From Whalleya microplaca (lineage: Eukaryota; Ascomycota; Sordariomycetes; Xylariales; Xylariaceae), in NCBI GenBank assembly GCA_022497155.1, contig MU385764.1, positions 249,427-313,426 of the forward strand: 64,000 bases of DNA, read 5' to 3'. The translations under genes and the position numbers were made by a program. Below, piece by piece: positions 12,286 to 22,465 of the stretch; position 1 is the first letter of the stretch, and each line of letters starts with the position of its first letter. The notes beneath the pieces were generated by a model. It had not been told where the DNA came from. It ran no database searches and saw nothing but the letters and a program-made list of their open reading frames with translations.

Positions 12286-12414
12286 CCCCATCTCTCTATG
12301 TCTGCATAGATCTAACACCATCATCCTTATCATCACCAACACAGCCTCCCAGAAGACAAACTACACCAAGCAAAAACGCACTTACACCCCTAAATACAAC
12401 AAACCAACCCAATC

Positions 12415-13038
12415 ATGTGTGGCACACTCCAGACCTTCCACTACAGCTGCGGGCACTCCCACTCGCAGCTAGGCCGGGACCGAACGTTCTGCCTCTTCGC
12501 CAACCGGGGGCACGCCTGCGCCGACACCGGGATCCGCCAGCTGACCTACAACGAAGAGCAGGCGTGCATGGAGTGCCGCGCGCGCGCGCACTTCTCCGCC
12601 CCTCGCCCCCGGCAGCCCCGCCTGTCGCCAGCGGCCGTCGAGCACCACGTGCGCCGGACGCTGGGGCGCGCGCGCCTGCCGGCGCGGAACGCGGAGGCGG
12701 AGGCGGCGCGCGAGAACCGCCGGAACGCGCCCAAGATGGTCGGCTCTATCGGCAAGCACCGCGTCGCGGAGCTCAACGCGCTGGCGAAGCGGACGCTGGG
12801 CGACTACGCGGGCGACGACCTGTGCGGGGCCCCCGAGTTCGACTGGTTGGTGCGCCTCGTTGCTTCCTTGCCGACGTGGATCGATCGTAAGGGGTTGATG
12901 GCGGAGCTGGGCGGTTGGGCGGCCGTGTTTGGCGAGGGCGAGCGGGCTGAGCTGTTGAAGACCGCGAGCGATTTGGGCTGGGCGCAGGTCTTTGGGGATG
13001 CGCTTGGGAAGGAGACTGGGAAGAAGACCCTGAATTAG
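12415..13038 (+). CDS. GC-rich hypothetical protein with N-terminal Cys/His cluster
   Basis: An uninterrupted 207-aa frame starting MCGTLQTFHYSCGHSHSQLG. Family unknown to me. The first ~55 residues hold a metal-site-like series: Cys2, Cys12, His14, His16, Cys26, His33, Cys35, Cys51 and Cys54 (the last pair as CMEC), suggesting zinc binding. The middle (about residues 55-100) is Arg/Ala/Pro-rich and probably disordered. The C-terminal ~90 residues look helical with Trp-containing segments (WLVRLVASLPTW, GGWAAVFGEG). Local composition is far more GC-rich than the flanks, especially 12470-12850, so several antisense and alternate frames are also open; this frame is chosen for its good leader, Cys/His spacing and sensible C-terminus. 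No intron is needed. Function cannot be assigned; zinc binding is inference. Confidence 0.7.
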   Translation: MCGTLQTFHYSCGHSHSQLGRDRTFCLFANRGHACADTGIRQLTYNEEQACMECRARAHFSAPRPRQPRLSPAAVEHHVRRTLGRARLPARNAEAEAARENRRNAPKMVGSIGKHRVAELNALAKRTLGDYAGDDLCGAPEFDWLVRLVASLPTWIDRKGLMAELGGWAAVFGEGERAELLKTASDLGWAQVFGDALGKETGKKTLN

Positions 13039-13401
13039 GGGTCAGGGGAAAGGAGAGGAGAGAGAGAGAAGAAAAAGGTAAGTCTCATATAATAGGAGTT
13101 ACGATGTAATTGTATTCATGTAAGTATTGTTGTAAATATGTTGTTGATACCGACGTACATAGAGGAATGTAAAGACCTGAACATTGAGAATATAATGACT
13201 TACAGACCTAAATATCGAGGACCTTTATTATGGTCACTATTCTTCAAGCACGGCACGAAACTGGGCTAGATTGTAAATATCAAAGTATCGACCGAGTAAG
13301 CTTAAGTTCGTGAAAGTAAACGTGACTTTATAATTGCGCTATATTTTAGAACTCGTACCTGTGTGAAGTCATGACTTCACTTATCCTCTCGCAAAGCAAT
13401 C
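13039..13401. other. Convergent 3'-3' spacer
   Basis: Lies between the stop of the Cys/His protein (plus) and the stop of the GH5 gene (minus). It begins with a GA-rich run at about 13045-13078 and is otherwise AT-rich, consistent with two 3' untranslated regions. No gene. Confidence 0.6.
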
Positions 13402-15074
13402 TCACAAGACCAAAGCCAGCCCCACGCAACCCCAAACAAGCCTCTTCGCAACACCACTGAAGCCGGATACAGAAGCCGCCCCCGCGCTCGCGGTCTGCGG
13501 CGCCGCACTGCTCGACGGCGTGGGGGTGCTGCTCGTCGACGGCTTCGCGAAGACGTACTCGATCCCGGACTCGGAGGACGGCGCGCCCGCGGCCGTCACC
13601 AGCGTCGTGGGAACCGCCGACGCGGTCAGCAGCAGCACGGCCGTCGTGGGCACGATGCTGATTGTGGATTTGGCGGCGTGCACGGCCGCGGCGGATGAAG
13701 CCGCCGTTGTTGTCGTCGGGGAGGTGGGTGATGACGGCGTGCCGGTAGCGGTCACTAGAGTAGACGGGGAAGCTGATGATGATGATGCTATAGGCGGGCT
13801 GGCGTTGGAGCTGGAGTTGGCCCATGTGGCGAGAACACACTGGGACATCAGCTTGTTATCGGCGAAAGCCCCGTTTTGCTTTGACGGCGTCAGACTCAAG
13901 ATGTATGAGGTGTCGAAACTTCCGGCAGCCCAGGCGACCAGGCCCACGAACACATCGGAGTTTGCGTTGATGAAAGTATTTTGGGCACAGAATGCTGTTA
14001 AACACTAGAATCGTGTTAGAGACAAGTCCGGGGATAGGGGGGGGGGAAGTGTGGCTTATACAGTATCATCACTCGATGCTCCCGTCTCGCTGACGAGACC
14101 TTTCCTCCCCTTATTCCGCAGGAACTCGGCGACGGTGGTGAACGCATCGATGTTGTCCGTGGTGCACTTAGCATGCGTTCCCGAATTGTCTTCGTCAAGA
14201 TACTTGTGGATATCAAGGAGCAGATTATCCGTCGAGCCGTCGGGATTCGTGATATCCAGCAGGGCCGCCGCACCCCCGCTCTCCACCAACGACGCGGCGC
14301 TGTCGAAATTCGTCCCCGGGAGTAGGATCATCTGCGCGGTGGCGCCGGCCTGTCGGATCGCCGTGACCGCCTTCTGGCAGGTCTGCGCCCAGATGCCGAT
14401 GTCGAGGTCGTGCGGCTCGTTCATGAGCTCGAACACGACCTTCGCGTCACCGGCATACTTGGTGGCGAGCTGGCTCCAGAGGCTCACGAATTGGTCGTCG
14501 GTTGGCCCGCCCTGGCCGATGATACCGCCGTTCCAGCGCGCGAAGTTGTGAATATCTATCATGCAGTGTGCGCCAGTTGCGAGACACGCTTGTATCAGCT
14601 GGTCGTACTGCGCTAGGTTGGACTGGTCTAGATCCCCTAGCCGGTTATTCACTAGAAACTGCCATGATATCGCTGTTCGAGCTGATCAGTCATCGTGAAA
14701 TATGGTGTCCTCAGTGCTGAGTGATCCCGTACGTAGTCTAAGCAGGCTCATTCCATCGTCTTCAACGAAATGTTGCATCTGGGCAGCTCCGTCATCTAGC
14801 GGAAGTTGAACGGAGCTAGTGGGACATGAACCCTTCGACCCGTCAGCTCGGGTCAGTTCGCGGATGATCAAATGTGGTTCTTACATCATTTTGACAGCCG
14901 AAGTCACCTCCCGCTATGGCGACTCCCTTATTAAAGACGCTACGTTAGTGATCGTCCTCACACGGACATGGCTGGTAGGTAGATGGCGGGCGTAACACAC
15001 ACCAGATATTGAAGTTTCGCAAGGGCAGCAGTGGGAACCAATCCCAGTAAAAAGAGCGGTTTAGTAAAATACAT
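13402..15074 (-). CDS. Secreted GH5 endoglucanase-like hydrolase with Ser/Thr linker and GPI-type C-terminus
   Basis: GH5 enzymes of this type cut internal beta-1,4-glucan bonds. Predicted exons, complement: 15074-15003, 14926-14885, 14832-14733, 14672-14062, 14004-13402; all junctions are GT-AG with matching phases, giving 475 aa. Exon 1 is a signal peptide (MYFTKPLFLLGLVPTAALA). The catalytic domain shows GVAIAGGDFGC, LPLDDGAAQMQHF, SWQFLVNN, DIHNFARW, FELMNEPHD (acid/base Glu157), LDIHKYLDED and LVSETGASS (nucleophile Glu267), closing with a WAAGSF block. After about residue 335 comes a roughly 120-residue Ser/Thr/Ala/Pro linker and a hydrophobic end (LVWGCVGLALVL) that looks like a GPI-attachment signal rather than a cellulose-binding module. 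Membrane/wall anchoring is inference; the enzyme class is secure. Confidence 0.9.
14037..14046. repeat. Ten-base G homopolymer inside GH5 intron 4
   Basis: A run of ten G on the plus strand (C on the gene's sense strand) occupies part of the 57-bp intron 14005-14061, just downstream of the donor. Confidence 0.9.
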
Positions 15075-15933
15075 GGTCAACGGTAATAAAACGAACGGAA
15101 TAAAACAATAAAAGAAGGTAAAAAGAAACGAAGGATAATAGCTGTAACTAGTACATGGGAGAAAGTGAACGGAAAGCCCTGCAGGTGCTGAGGACGATGG
15201 TGAGAAGTTCGCAAGGTGAGGTCGAACAAAGAAACGCCGTTATGCGCCCATATCGGGCTTATAACAGAAAAATCCTACCGAATCGTGGTTTACAGGCGTC
15301 GAATGGGATGAGCCCACCGTCGGCCTCGGCCTAGACTTCATTGACGGGATTTATTAGGAGACGTGGGTAGGATCTCAGGAGATCAGACGTAGAGTGTCTC
15401 ATATAAAGGTGAGACCTGGCTTAGATGGGACCAGCGTGTGCGCAACCCGCCACTTTGGGCCGGGCCAAACCACCTAGGAATCATGAAAAGCTGCGGCTCA
15501 GCGACCTCAATTTATATCTTGCAAGTTGCGACAACCAGACTTGAGGATGAGGTCAGATTGGGTCGCGTGGCCACCACGCCGAATGATGATAGCGTGGCTA
15601 TGCAAAGAAAGATACACACACCGTGGTTTACATGTAGGCTTCCATTGAAACAATGTTGGTGATTCCTAATAAGCGTGTAGCATGGGTTACATACCTACAC
15701 TTATACGTTGCGCCGCCCTACTACGCCAAGCTGCCAGCCCAAAACCACCCCCCCCGGGTTAAGCCCCAAGCCCGACTCGGCGTCCACGCCGGCCTCTTCG
15801 TATCGCATTTAGCGTCTGACACGTAGCCTTCCAGATTCTAGATGCCAGAAAGCTGGACATGCAATGCTCTGATGGGTAAGTCTAGGATAATACACAAAAC
15901 AAGAATAAACAACGTCGACTGCAAAATGCAACA
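15075..15933. other. Spacer between GH5 promoter and Atg27-like 3' end
   Basis: Holds the GH5 upstream region (minus strand), which has AT-rich sequence at 15060-15130, a GC-rich stretch near 15300-15340, and a C/G-rich block at about 15745-15800. A 74-codon open frame at 15438 is not convincing. No recognisable gene or element. Confidence 0.5.
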
Positions 15934-17078
15934 TCAGTCCTCCCATTCCTCATCGTACTGGTCAATGAGCCGATTTTCATCGTCTCGGGTATTTCGACCT
16001 CTTGCTCCCGGCGACCCCGAGATGTAATGGTATCCTCTGCGGCTCGGGAAGAATCGAGCACAGGACGAGGTGATAATGACAAAAGCATCCTATATCAATA
16101 GTTAGCGCTCCATTGGCTGGAGAAATGGGACGGCACCCGTGGATAATGACGACTTACGCATATGAAAGTCCATACGCTGTGCCAGAGCGAGTAATTGGGC
16201 AGTTGCCTCCAACCTCTCGCATTGGCCACCGTCCGCTGGTAGACGATGCCACCGAGAAGATAGACCAGCACCGCGATCACGAGAATGATCGCGAACACTG
16301 ATCCTGGCCCCACGCTGCCCGGCTTGTGCGGTTCGGCGCCGGCGCAGGCGTGTTGCGACTTGACCTTGAAGACGTAGGAGCACTCGTCCGGGTCGGTCGC
16401 GATGAAGGAGACCTGGGCGGCGCTGGCAGCCGGGTCGCGGTCGCAGCTGAAGAATATGGTGGCCGACTTCCTCCGCTTCGGCTCGTCCGTCTCCTTGACG
16501 GCCTGCACCGTACTCGTGGCCGTCGGCGTATCTCCCTCGCGTTCGTAGTCGGAGCCTTTGTAGGCTGCCCCGCCGTGTACGGCATCTCTATCCTCGAGAT
16601 CCTCGGTGTCTCGCTTGCTACTCTTGCCGCAGGGCGAGCCCCCCGTGTACTGTAGCACTAGCTCTTTGCCTCTCGTAATCAGGTGTCCGGATTGCTCGCC
16701 CAGACTGTATGTGAAACCCTTGGAGGTGTAGTATGCGCTTATGTTCTGCCATTTGCCCTCCTCGACGCCCATGACGCCATCGAGTTCCCCTATGACCGGG
16801 CCACAGACGTTCAATGTGAAATTGGACCCGTAGTCGTAGCCCCTGGCGTGATAGTTTACCGTGGGCGCCCCATTGCTATGTGGGGGTTTGGAGCCGTCGG
16901 CATTCGGCTTCACGGCGATGTCAGATCTCAGATCGAAGAAAGCGCCGGAGGTGGACGAGGCCGTACAGGCGGTCGAGGTTGTTGTTTTGTCAGCGTCGGC
17001 GGCCAGGGAGATGGAGGTGAGAGAGAGGAGCGACAACACGGCCGAGGATGCCGGGCGCGCAGCTGAGGAGAAGCGCAT
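15934..17078 (-). CDS. Atg27/Mrl1-type membrane sorting receptor
   Basis: Proteins of the Atg27 / mannose-6-phosphate-receptor-like family are type I membrane proteins cycling between Golgi, endosomes, vacuole and pre-autophagosomal sites. Predicted exons, complement: 17078-16158 and 16089-15934, with a 68-bp intron (GTAAGT; GCTAAC branch site; ATATAG); 358 aa. A signal peptide (MRFSSAARP...SLAAD) is followed by a lumenal domain with FDLRSDIAV, NVCGPVIG, LVLQYTGGSPCG, FFSCDRDP and CSYVFKVKSQHAC, matching the cysteine pattern of the MRH-like fold. One transmembrane segment (FAIILVIAVLVYLLGGIVY) is followed by the signature GWRQLPNYSLW. Exon 2 encodes an amphipathic segment and an acidic tail ending DENRLIDQYDEEWED, the typical family C-terminus. 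Atg27 versus Mrl1 orthology is not resolved. Divergent from ERG24. Confidence 0.9.
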
Positions 17079-18180
17079 GGCGGCGGATTTATTCGAAGGC
17101 GACGGCGCTCTTTGCGCTAGATTCAGAGAAGAATAGGTTGAACCATCAAACTCTGGGTATCAATGCGACTCAGGAATCGGGGTCGAAGGTGAGACTTGGT
17201 AGGGGGGGTCCCTGCGTGGAAGCTGAAGCTGTTCACTTTCACTGTGTTCAGATGTTTAAGCCAAGTTGCCGGTTTCTATTATTGGAGCGTTTAGTGTATG
17301 TAGGTAGGTACATGTATGCACATACTGCGAGTACATCCATATTCGTATGTACCTGGTAGGATCAATGAGAGGGTCTGGTCCTCTGAAAGGTTCCCCAAGT
17401 TGGGAGGTACATACGTATATCCATACCTCTAGGCAACTGCGGGCTGTACCTAGCGTTATATGTATCTCCATGATGCATGCGTTAGCTTTCCGTTGATTGG
17501 CTATACCTCTTACCTCATCCAGCTAGTGTCACTTGTAGCCACACTCTGATAATTTTACGGTACATACAACTGTATGTATGTACTTCATATGAACCAACTT
17601 TACGATTTACTCTCATTCTAACTGATCAAGATAAAGCCTGTACATATAAAGTATAACATGGGATGAAACAAGACACTTCCAAACTATGAATGAATTCATG
17701 AAAAGAGTATATAACATGAGATTTTACCCAACATAGCTTTACCACAATGTGGACTGAAATAATACCTAAGATGAAGCTCTTCCACCGAGTTATGCAAACA
17801 ACTCCATACCTAACGGCACATGCCGTATCCTCCTAAACTGTATGTACATCCGTACGTAAGGTACATGTATGTAGTGTGGCTGAGTATGTACTTCAAAGGT
17901 TACAGGCATCATCAGCCAATCCATTCCTCCACTGCCTGCACCTGACACTGCTGGCACCTGGCATACTATTATGTAGATCCAGGGATAGGGGATAAGCTAC
18001 GTACCTGGTTGCTCTTTTGGGATAATGATCTTCTGCTAGCTCGAAGTGCATACAAATTATAATTGATTATTAGCGAACCATCGCGTCACCCGGAACCCAA
18101 CAGTCCCGACAGAGTCGTTGCTATTTTTCCCGCCATCAGGTCATACGGGACGCGGGGGTGCCGGTGGTATTGGTATTCAT

Positions 18181-18214
18181 ATTGCTATTGCCATTGCTAT
18201 TGCCATTGCTATTG
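18181..18214. repeat. Tandem 12-mer repeat upstream of ERG24
   Basis: Nearly three copies of ATTGCTATTGCC (itself two variants of ATTGCY), followed by degenerate TTGTTGTC sequence, about 260 bp upstream of the ERG24 start. Confidence 0.85.
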
Positions 18215-18395
18215 TTGTCGTGTTGTTCTTTCTTCTTCCTCCTTGCATTGCCGAGTAGCATAAAGGCGACAACCCCAACGTATCAATTGAAGCGCCAGGG
18301 CACTCACTATAAGAGTACGAGATCGAGAGGCATCCAGATCATTGGCGGTTTTTGCGGATCGAATTCCAATCCTTGCCGATGCCATTAGCTGCAGC

Positions 18396-18403
18396 TATAT
18401 AAA
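18396..18403 (+). promoter_or_regulatory. TATA box of ERG24
   Basis: TATATAAA in the context GCAGCTATATAAAGGGCGGC, 71 bp before the ATG at 18474. The spacing and the short leader fit a focused core promoter. Confidence 0.6.
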
Positions 18404-18473
18404 GGGCGGCTTCTACGACATCAGTCATCACAATTTGCTGCCGAACCACCCAGATCTACAGCTTCGTTCCAAC

Positions 18474-20060
18474 ATGGCGTCGAAAACAAAACAGGCAGAA
18501 CCTGCCCATGGTTACGAATTTGGCGGCCCGTAGGTGTTCAAACTCTCTGTAATAGATAAAGTTATAGTTTTTTAAAGTTGACTGTTGATGGCATCTAGGC
18601 TTGGTGCTACTGGCATCACGCTCGGTCTTCCACTCCTCTGCTACCTGTTCACGTTCGCCTGTAACGACGTCTCCGGTTGCCCTGCCCCGTCCCTGCTGAG
18701 TCCAAAGACCCTGTCCATCGACCAATTGAAGGTCGAGGTGGGCTGGCCCGAAGATGGCATCTGGGGTCTGGCGAGTTGGGAGGCTACGGGATGGACTCTG
18801 GCATACTACCTCTTCAGTGCCCTCCTATATCGCCTTCTCCCTGCTACCGAGACCGAGGGTACCCAACTGTCCTCCGGGGGAAGACTTAAGTATAGATTCA
18901 ATGGTGAGTGCTTTGCTTTGCCCTCACCGTACATCCCGTGCTTGGTCATAATTAACGTGTTCCTTCAAGCTTTCTCCTCGACCATGTTCACGCTCGTCCT
19001 CTGTCTTGCTGGTACCATCGCCCAAGGCGCCGAATTCCCGGTCTGGACCTTCATTGCCGACAACTACGTCCAACTCCTGACCGCCAATATCTTAATCTCC
19101 TACGCCCTCGCCACCTTTGTCTACGTCCGCAGCTTCTCTGTGAAGCCTGGCAATTCCGATCATCGCGAACTTGCTGCAGGCGGCCATTCTGGCAACCTCA
19201 TCTACGACTTCTATATCGGACGCGAACTCAACCCTCGAATTCAACTTCCTCTCATTGGCGAGATTGATATCAAAGAGTGGATGGAGCTACGCCCTGGCAT
19301 GCTAGGATGGATTATACTGAACTGCGCTTTTATTGCCAAACAATACCGCACCTTTGGTTGGGTTAGCGATAGTATTGTGTTTATCTCCATTGTACAGACC
19401 GTCTATGTCCTGGATGGCCAATACATGGAACCTGCCATCATGACGACCATGGATATCACGACTGACGGTTTCGGTTTTATGTTGGCCTTTGGTGATCTCG
19501 TCTGGGTTCCTTTCATCTACACCCAACAGGCACGGTACCTGGCCACCCACCCAGTCGTCATGGGTTGGCTTGGTACGCTTGCAGTTTCCGCTGTCCTCCT
19601 CACCGGTTTCTCCATCTTCCGCCTGAGCAATCTCCAGAAGAACATCTTCCGCACCAACCCCGACGACCCGCGTGTCTCCGAACTCAGCTATATCCAGACG
19701 AAGACCGGTTCACGCCTAATGACATCTGGCTGGTGGGGTATTGCGAGACACATAAACTACCTAGGTGATTGGTTACAGTCTTGGCCATATTCGTTGCCGA
19801 CTGGCTTTGCTGGTTATACTATTATGACGGCCGGCAGCAACATCGAGGGTGCCATCAAGATGATCGATGGAAGAGAAATTGTGCAGGGCCCCGCCAAATA
19901 CTGGGGAATGATTTTTACCTATTTCTATATCGTCTACTTTGCCGTTCTGTTGATCCACCGCGACGGCCGAGATGACGAGAAGTGCACGAGAAAATACGGG
20001 GAAGACTGGGAGAAATACAAGCGCGTCGTGAAATACAGGATCGTGCCCGGCATATACTAA
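18474..20060 (+). CDS. ERG24: Delta(14)-sterol reductase
   Basis: Reduces the C14=C15 double bond formed by Erg11 during ergosterol synthesis in the ER, using NADPH; family target of morpholine fungicides. Predicted exons 18474-18529, 18599-18903 and 18970-20060; introns of 69 and 66 bp; 483 aa, the usual length. Exon 1 gives MASKTKQAEPAHGYEFGG, joined to a PLGATGITLGLPLLCY membrane segment. Intron 2 is a multiple of three with no stop, so an unspliced reading adds 22 residues between RFN and AFSSTMF; the GTGAGT donor and the family alignment favour removal. Multiple hydrophobic segments follow, then the family signatures around GDWLQSWPYSLPTGF and the C-terminal LLIHRDGRDDEKC...KYGEDWEKYKRVVKYRIVPGIY. 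Erg24 is preferred over the related Erg4 because of the N-terminal region and the overall match; lamin-B-receptor-type Tudor domain absent. Confidence 0.95.
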
Positions 20061-20632
20061 AGCTGGGTCGAATTGCAGAACAGAATACAACACGAAAAGG
20101 AGGAATAGATGGAATCCAGACCTATGTAATGAAGGAGTGTACGGGAACATAAATACAGCACAGCTAGCGGGAGACAAGCTGAGAAAATTAATGAGATACC
20201 CCTAGTAATCGTTTTAATTCTTCTTTTTCAAATCCAGAAGTACTTAGTACTTGCGTCTCGTATTGCGCCAGCGTTGCTAAGTACTGCCGCTGGAACAACT
20301 CGCGTCGATAGGAAGGTATGAGTGTAAGTATAATGCCCATCATACATTTTTCTGAAGCCCAACAAGACTCTAGCAACGGATTCTGTCCGCAGATCCCTCT
20401 CTTGGGCCTTTCGAGTCGACGTAGCTAAACAAGAAAAGAAAACATTCGCCTTTGAAGGAAGCCCTAGGGGGCAACAGCGGTGGTCAACAGGCACCGGTAC
20501 ATGGCATCCGCACCTGCTACTGAGGCTACGTGTGCAAACTTGCCTTTGAGCACGCTGGGACTTCTCAGTTAGAAAGTAATGAACCCGCCTCACTTCACCC
20601 ATAATGCGAGGCTGAGAAGCTGGACTAAGACT

Positions 20633-20851
20633 TAGGATGCCCTGGAGAGCCAGGTGAGTATCCTCGAGACACGTGTTCATGACGTTGAGGTGATCTTGAA
20701 AAGTATAAACGGGCTGAAGCATAACGAGGAGAGGAAAGATATGCTGGAAGAGATTTATATGAAGGACACGGGGGCCACAATGAGGGACATGAAGACGACT
20801 TGGAGGGAATTTCCTGTGAAGATGGAAACATCCTTGCAGGAGGTTAGATGA
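20633..20851 (+). pseudogene. Possible remnant of a coiled-coil protein gene
   Basis: After an in-frame TAG, a 72-codon frame reads through a heptad-like stretch (LESQVSILETRVHDVEVILKS, shortened here: LESQVSILETRV then DVEVILKSI) and ends at TGA. It has no convincing start codon and no flanking exons. The charged, Glu/Lys-rich composition is more coding-like than the surroundings. It could equally be chance; the function is unknown. Confidence 0.2.
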
Positions 20852-22114
20852 CAGATCAACGAGGTGACGTTTGTGCAATGCTGTGGAGATCTATCGACTT
20901 CCTGTTCCCAATGGCTTGCTGTACGGTAACCCTCTAGCTGGACCCTAGCGACGATGATAATGGGAATCATAGCAGCAATGCGCGAGATGATGACGAAAAG
21001 ACACCGATCCTTGTGGCGATCGTGGTGACGAGAGCCAACTAACCGTAGACAACTCTACATGTAGTGCCAACTTCGTAGATTGAATCTTGAGTCTCGACTT
21101 TAGCACGCCGGATTGAATGGTACACTATGCCAACACCGATATCAACATTGTGGACTATACACTCTTTGAGTTGAATGGGACTGGGATATGTAGATTTTAT
21201 GGCCCTTGATGACCCCTTCTCTCTCATCACTCAGGAGGAGTAGGTTGTCGGTAGGTGCTTGACTGGACTCGATATCATTATGTTTGGAAGACTTTTGGTC
21301 GTTTCTTAGGCGATGTGGATCTTGTACGCAGTTTTCATGAGAGGGCACTTGTATACCCAGTGAGTGAGCAAGAAACGACCATGAGCTATTTCTGTCATGC
21401 CCATCTGTTACCATCTGAGTCGGAGCTCTAGGTCCACGGGATATACCTGAACTGCAACTTGTACCGTTCTTGCGAAAGGCTAGGGCTTCACATGAGGATA
21501 TACTAAGATGTAGAGATAGCAATGAATATCTGTAAGAATAATCGAGATAACTGTGGTCTAAGCTCTTTCTCAAGCGCTTATCTGGGCGGAATACTAGTTT
21601 ATTCATAGAGCCTCATACCAATCCTAGCTGATCTCAGAGCCATGAACCCCTCGTCGTTCACATCGTACCACTCAAATTCAAGATTCATGTTTAAGTTTCA
21701 TGACATACTCAGGTCTGCTAACTTCGATGCACGATTTACTTGTGCCAACTCTAGTGTAGCACATACCTATGGTGGAGGGGGGCGACACGATAGAACCAAC
21801 AAAGTAGTTATCAAAGTAATGGTCATATCAATACTGACTTATATGTATGATTGGAACTTTGTGAGGTTTATTATAATGACAGGGGCCTGGAAGTTATACG
21901 CCTGCGAGGTCCAAAACAGGTAGCCGGAGGTTCAAATATGTACCTACCTGTAAATAATACCTAGCTAAGCGTTCCTTGTTTTCTATGCGGCAAGCAAATT
22001 AGTAAGAAATGTGTAGCGGAAAATAATTGCAATGGCACTGAATATATATGATAGGCTACAGTTTTTGTGTTGAAGTTTCATATTCTCGTGTTATTTGAGA
22101 GACAGCCCAGATCC

Positions 22115-22133
22115 TTTTTTTTTTTTTTTTTTT
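22115..22133. repeat. Poly(T) tract
   Basis: Nineteen consecutive T on the plus strand in an AT-rich non-coding segment. It could be the trace of a reverse-transcribed poly(A) end, but no target-site duplication or element body was recognised. Confidence 0.85.
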
Positions 22134-22465
22134 CTATATCTGAAGCTGTTTAATCTGCTTATTGAAATAAATATCAGTCACGGATGGCGTGGATACATTC
22201 GTACCGAAAAGCACAATAAATACCCCTACATACTGTAGGTAGGAATTAGCGGCCGACCGCCCAGAGGATTGGGACAGTACCTAGGTACACACGGAATGGT
22301 CCGTACGCGCTTCGTTGCGCCATGTACCCTGTCGATCATTTAGGCAACTGCTTGCTTGAGACCTCTGATGGCATTTCCGTCGCCTTTCTGTCCTGTAACT
22401 TCTGAAGAGATACTGTCATCTTGGACGGTATTTTCGGTGACACTTTCCTATCATACTGATATACC

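Larger units (their letters stand above)
11208..12414. other. Intergenic interval before the Cys/His protein
   Basis: Contains the inverted repeat at 11448-11472 and the TTC microsatellite at 12117-12139. Toward the right end it holds a TATATAA at 12279-12285 followed by a CA-rich leader, the likely promoter of the gene at 12415. The 11.55-11.75 kb part is strongly AT-rich. No gene is recognised. Confidence 0.5.
17079..18473. other. Divergent promoter region between the Atg27-like gene and ERG24
   Basis: About 1.4 kb shared upstream region. It is rich in GTAC/CATGTA and GGTAGGTA-like repeats (17290-17310, 17410-17420, 17570-17580, 17840-17870), has the ATTGCY repeat at 18181-18214, and ends with a TATA box before ERG24. 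No coding sequence recognised. Confidence 0.6.
20061..22465. other. Interval between ERG24 and the AAA+ ATPase
   Basis: Starts with the ERG24 3' flank. Contains a short coiled-coil-like open frame at 20633-20851 (listed separately), AT-rich sequence at 21900-22200, a 19-T run at 22115-22133, and, near the right end, the presumptive ATPase promoter. Other open frames (for example 21142-21606, minus) have no recognisable features. Confidence 0.5.

Noticed and set aside
12201..12890. 229-codon plus-strand frame overlapping the Cys/His protein
   Set aside because: Its product is an Arg/Pro/Ala-rich shift of the real frame and starts far upstream of the promoter-like leader.
13520..14008. 162-codon plus-strand frame
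   Set aside because: Antisense of the Ser/Thr linker of the GH5 gene; the minus frame joins the GH5 domain with matching splice phases.
22081..22160. Poly(T) tract as the end of a retroposed element
   Set aside because: No target-site duplication, reverse-transcriptase or processed-gene sequence adjacent; kept only as a homopolymer repeat.
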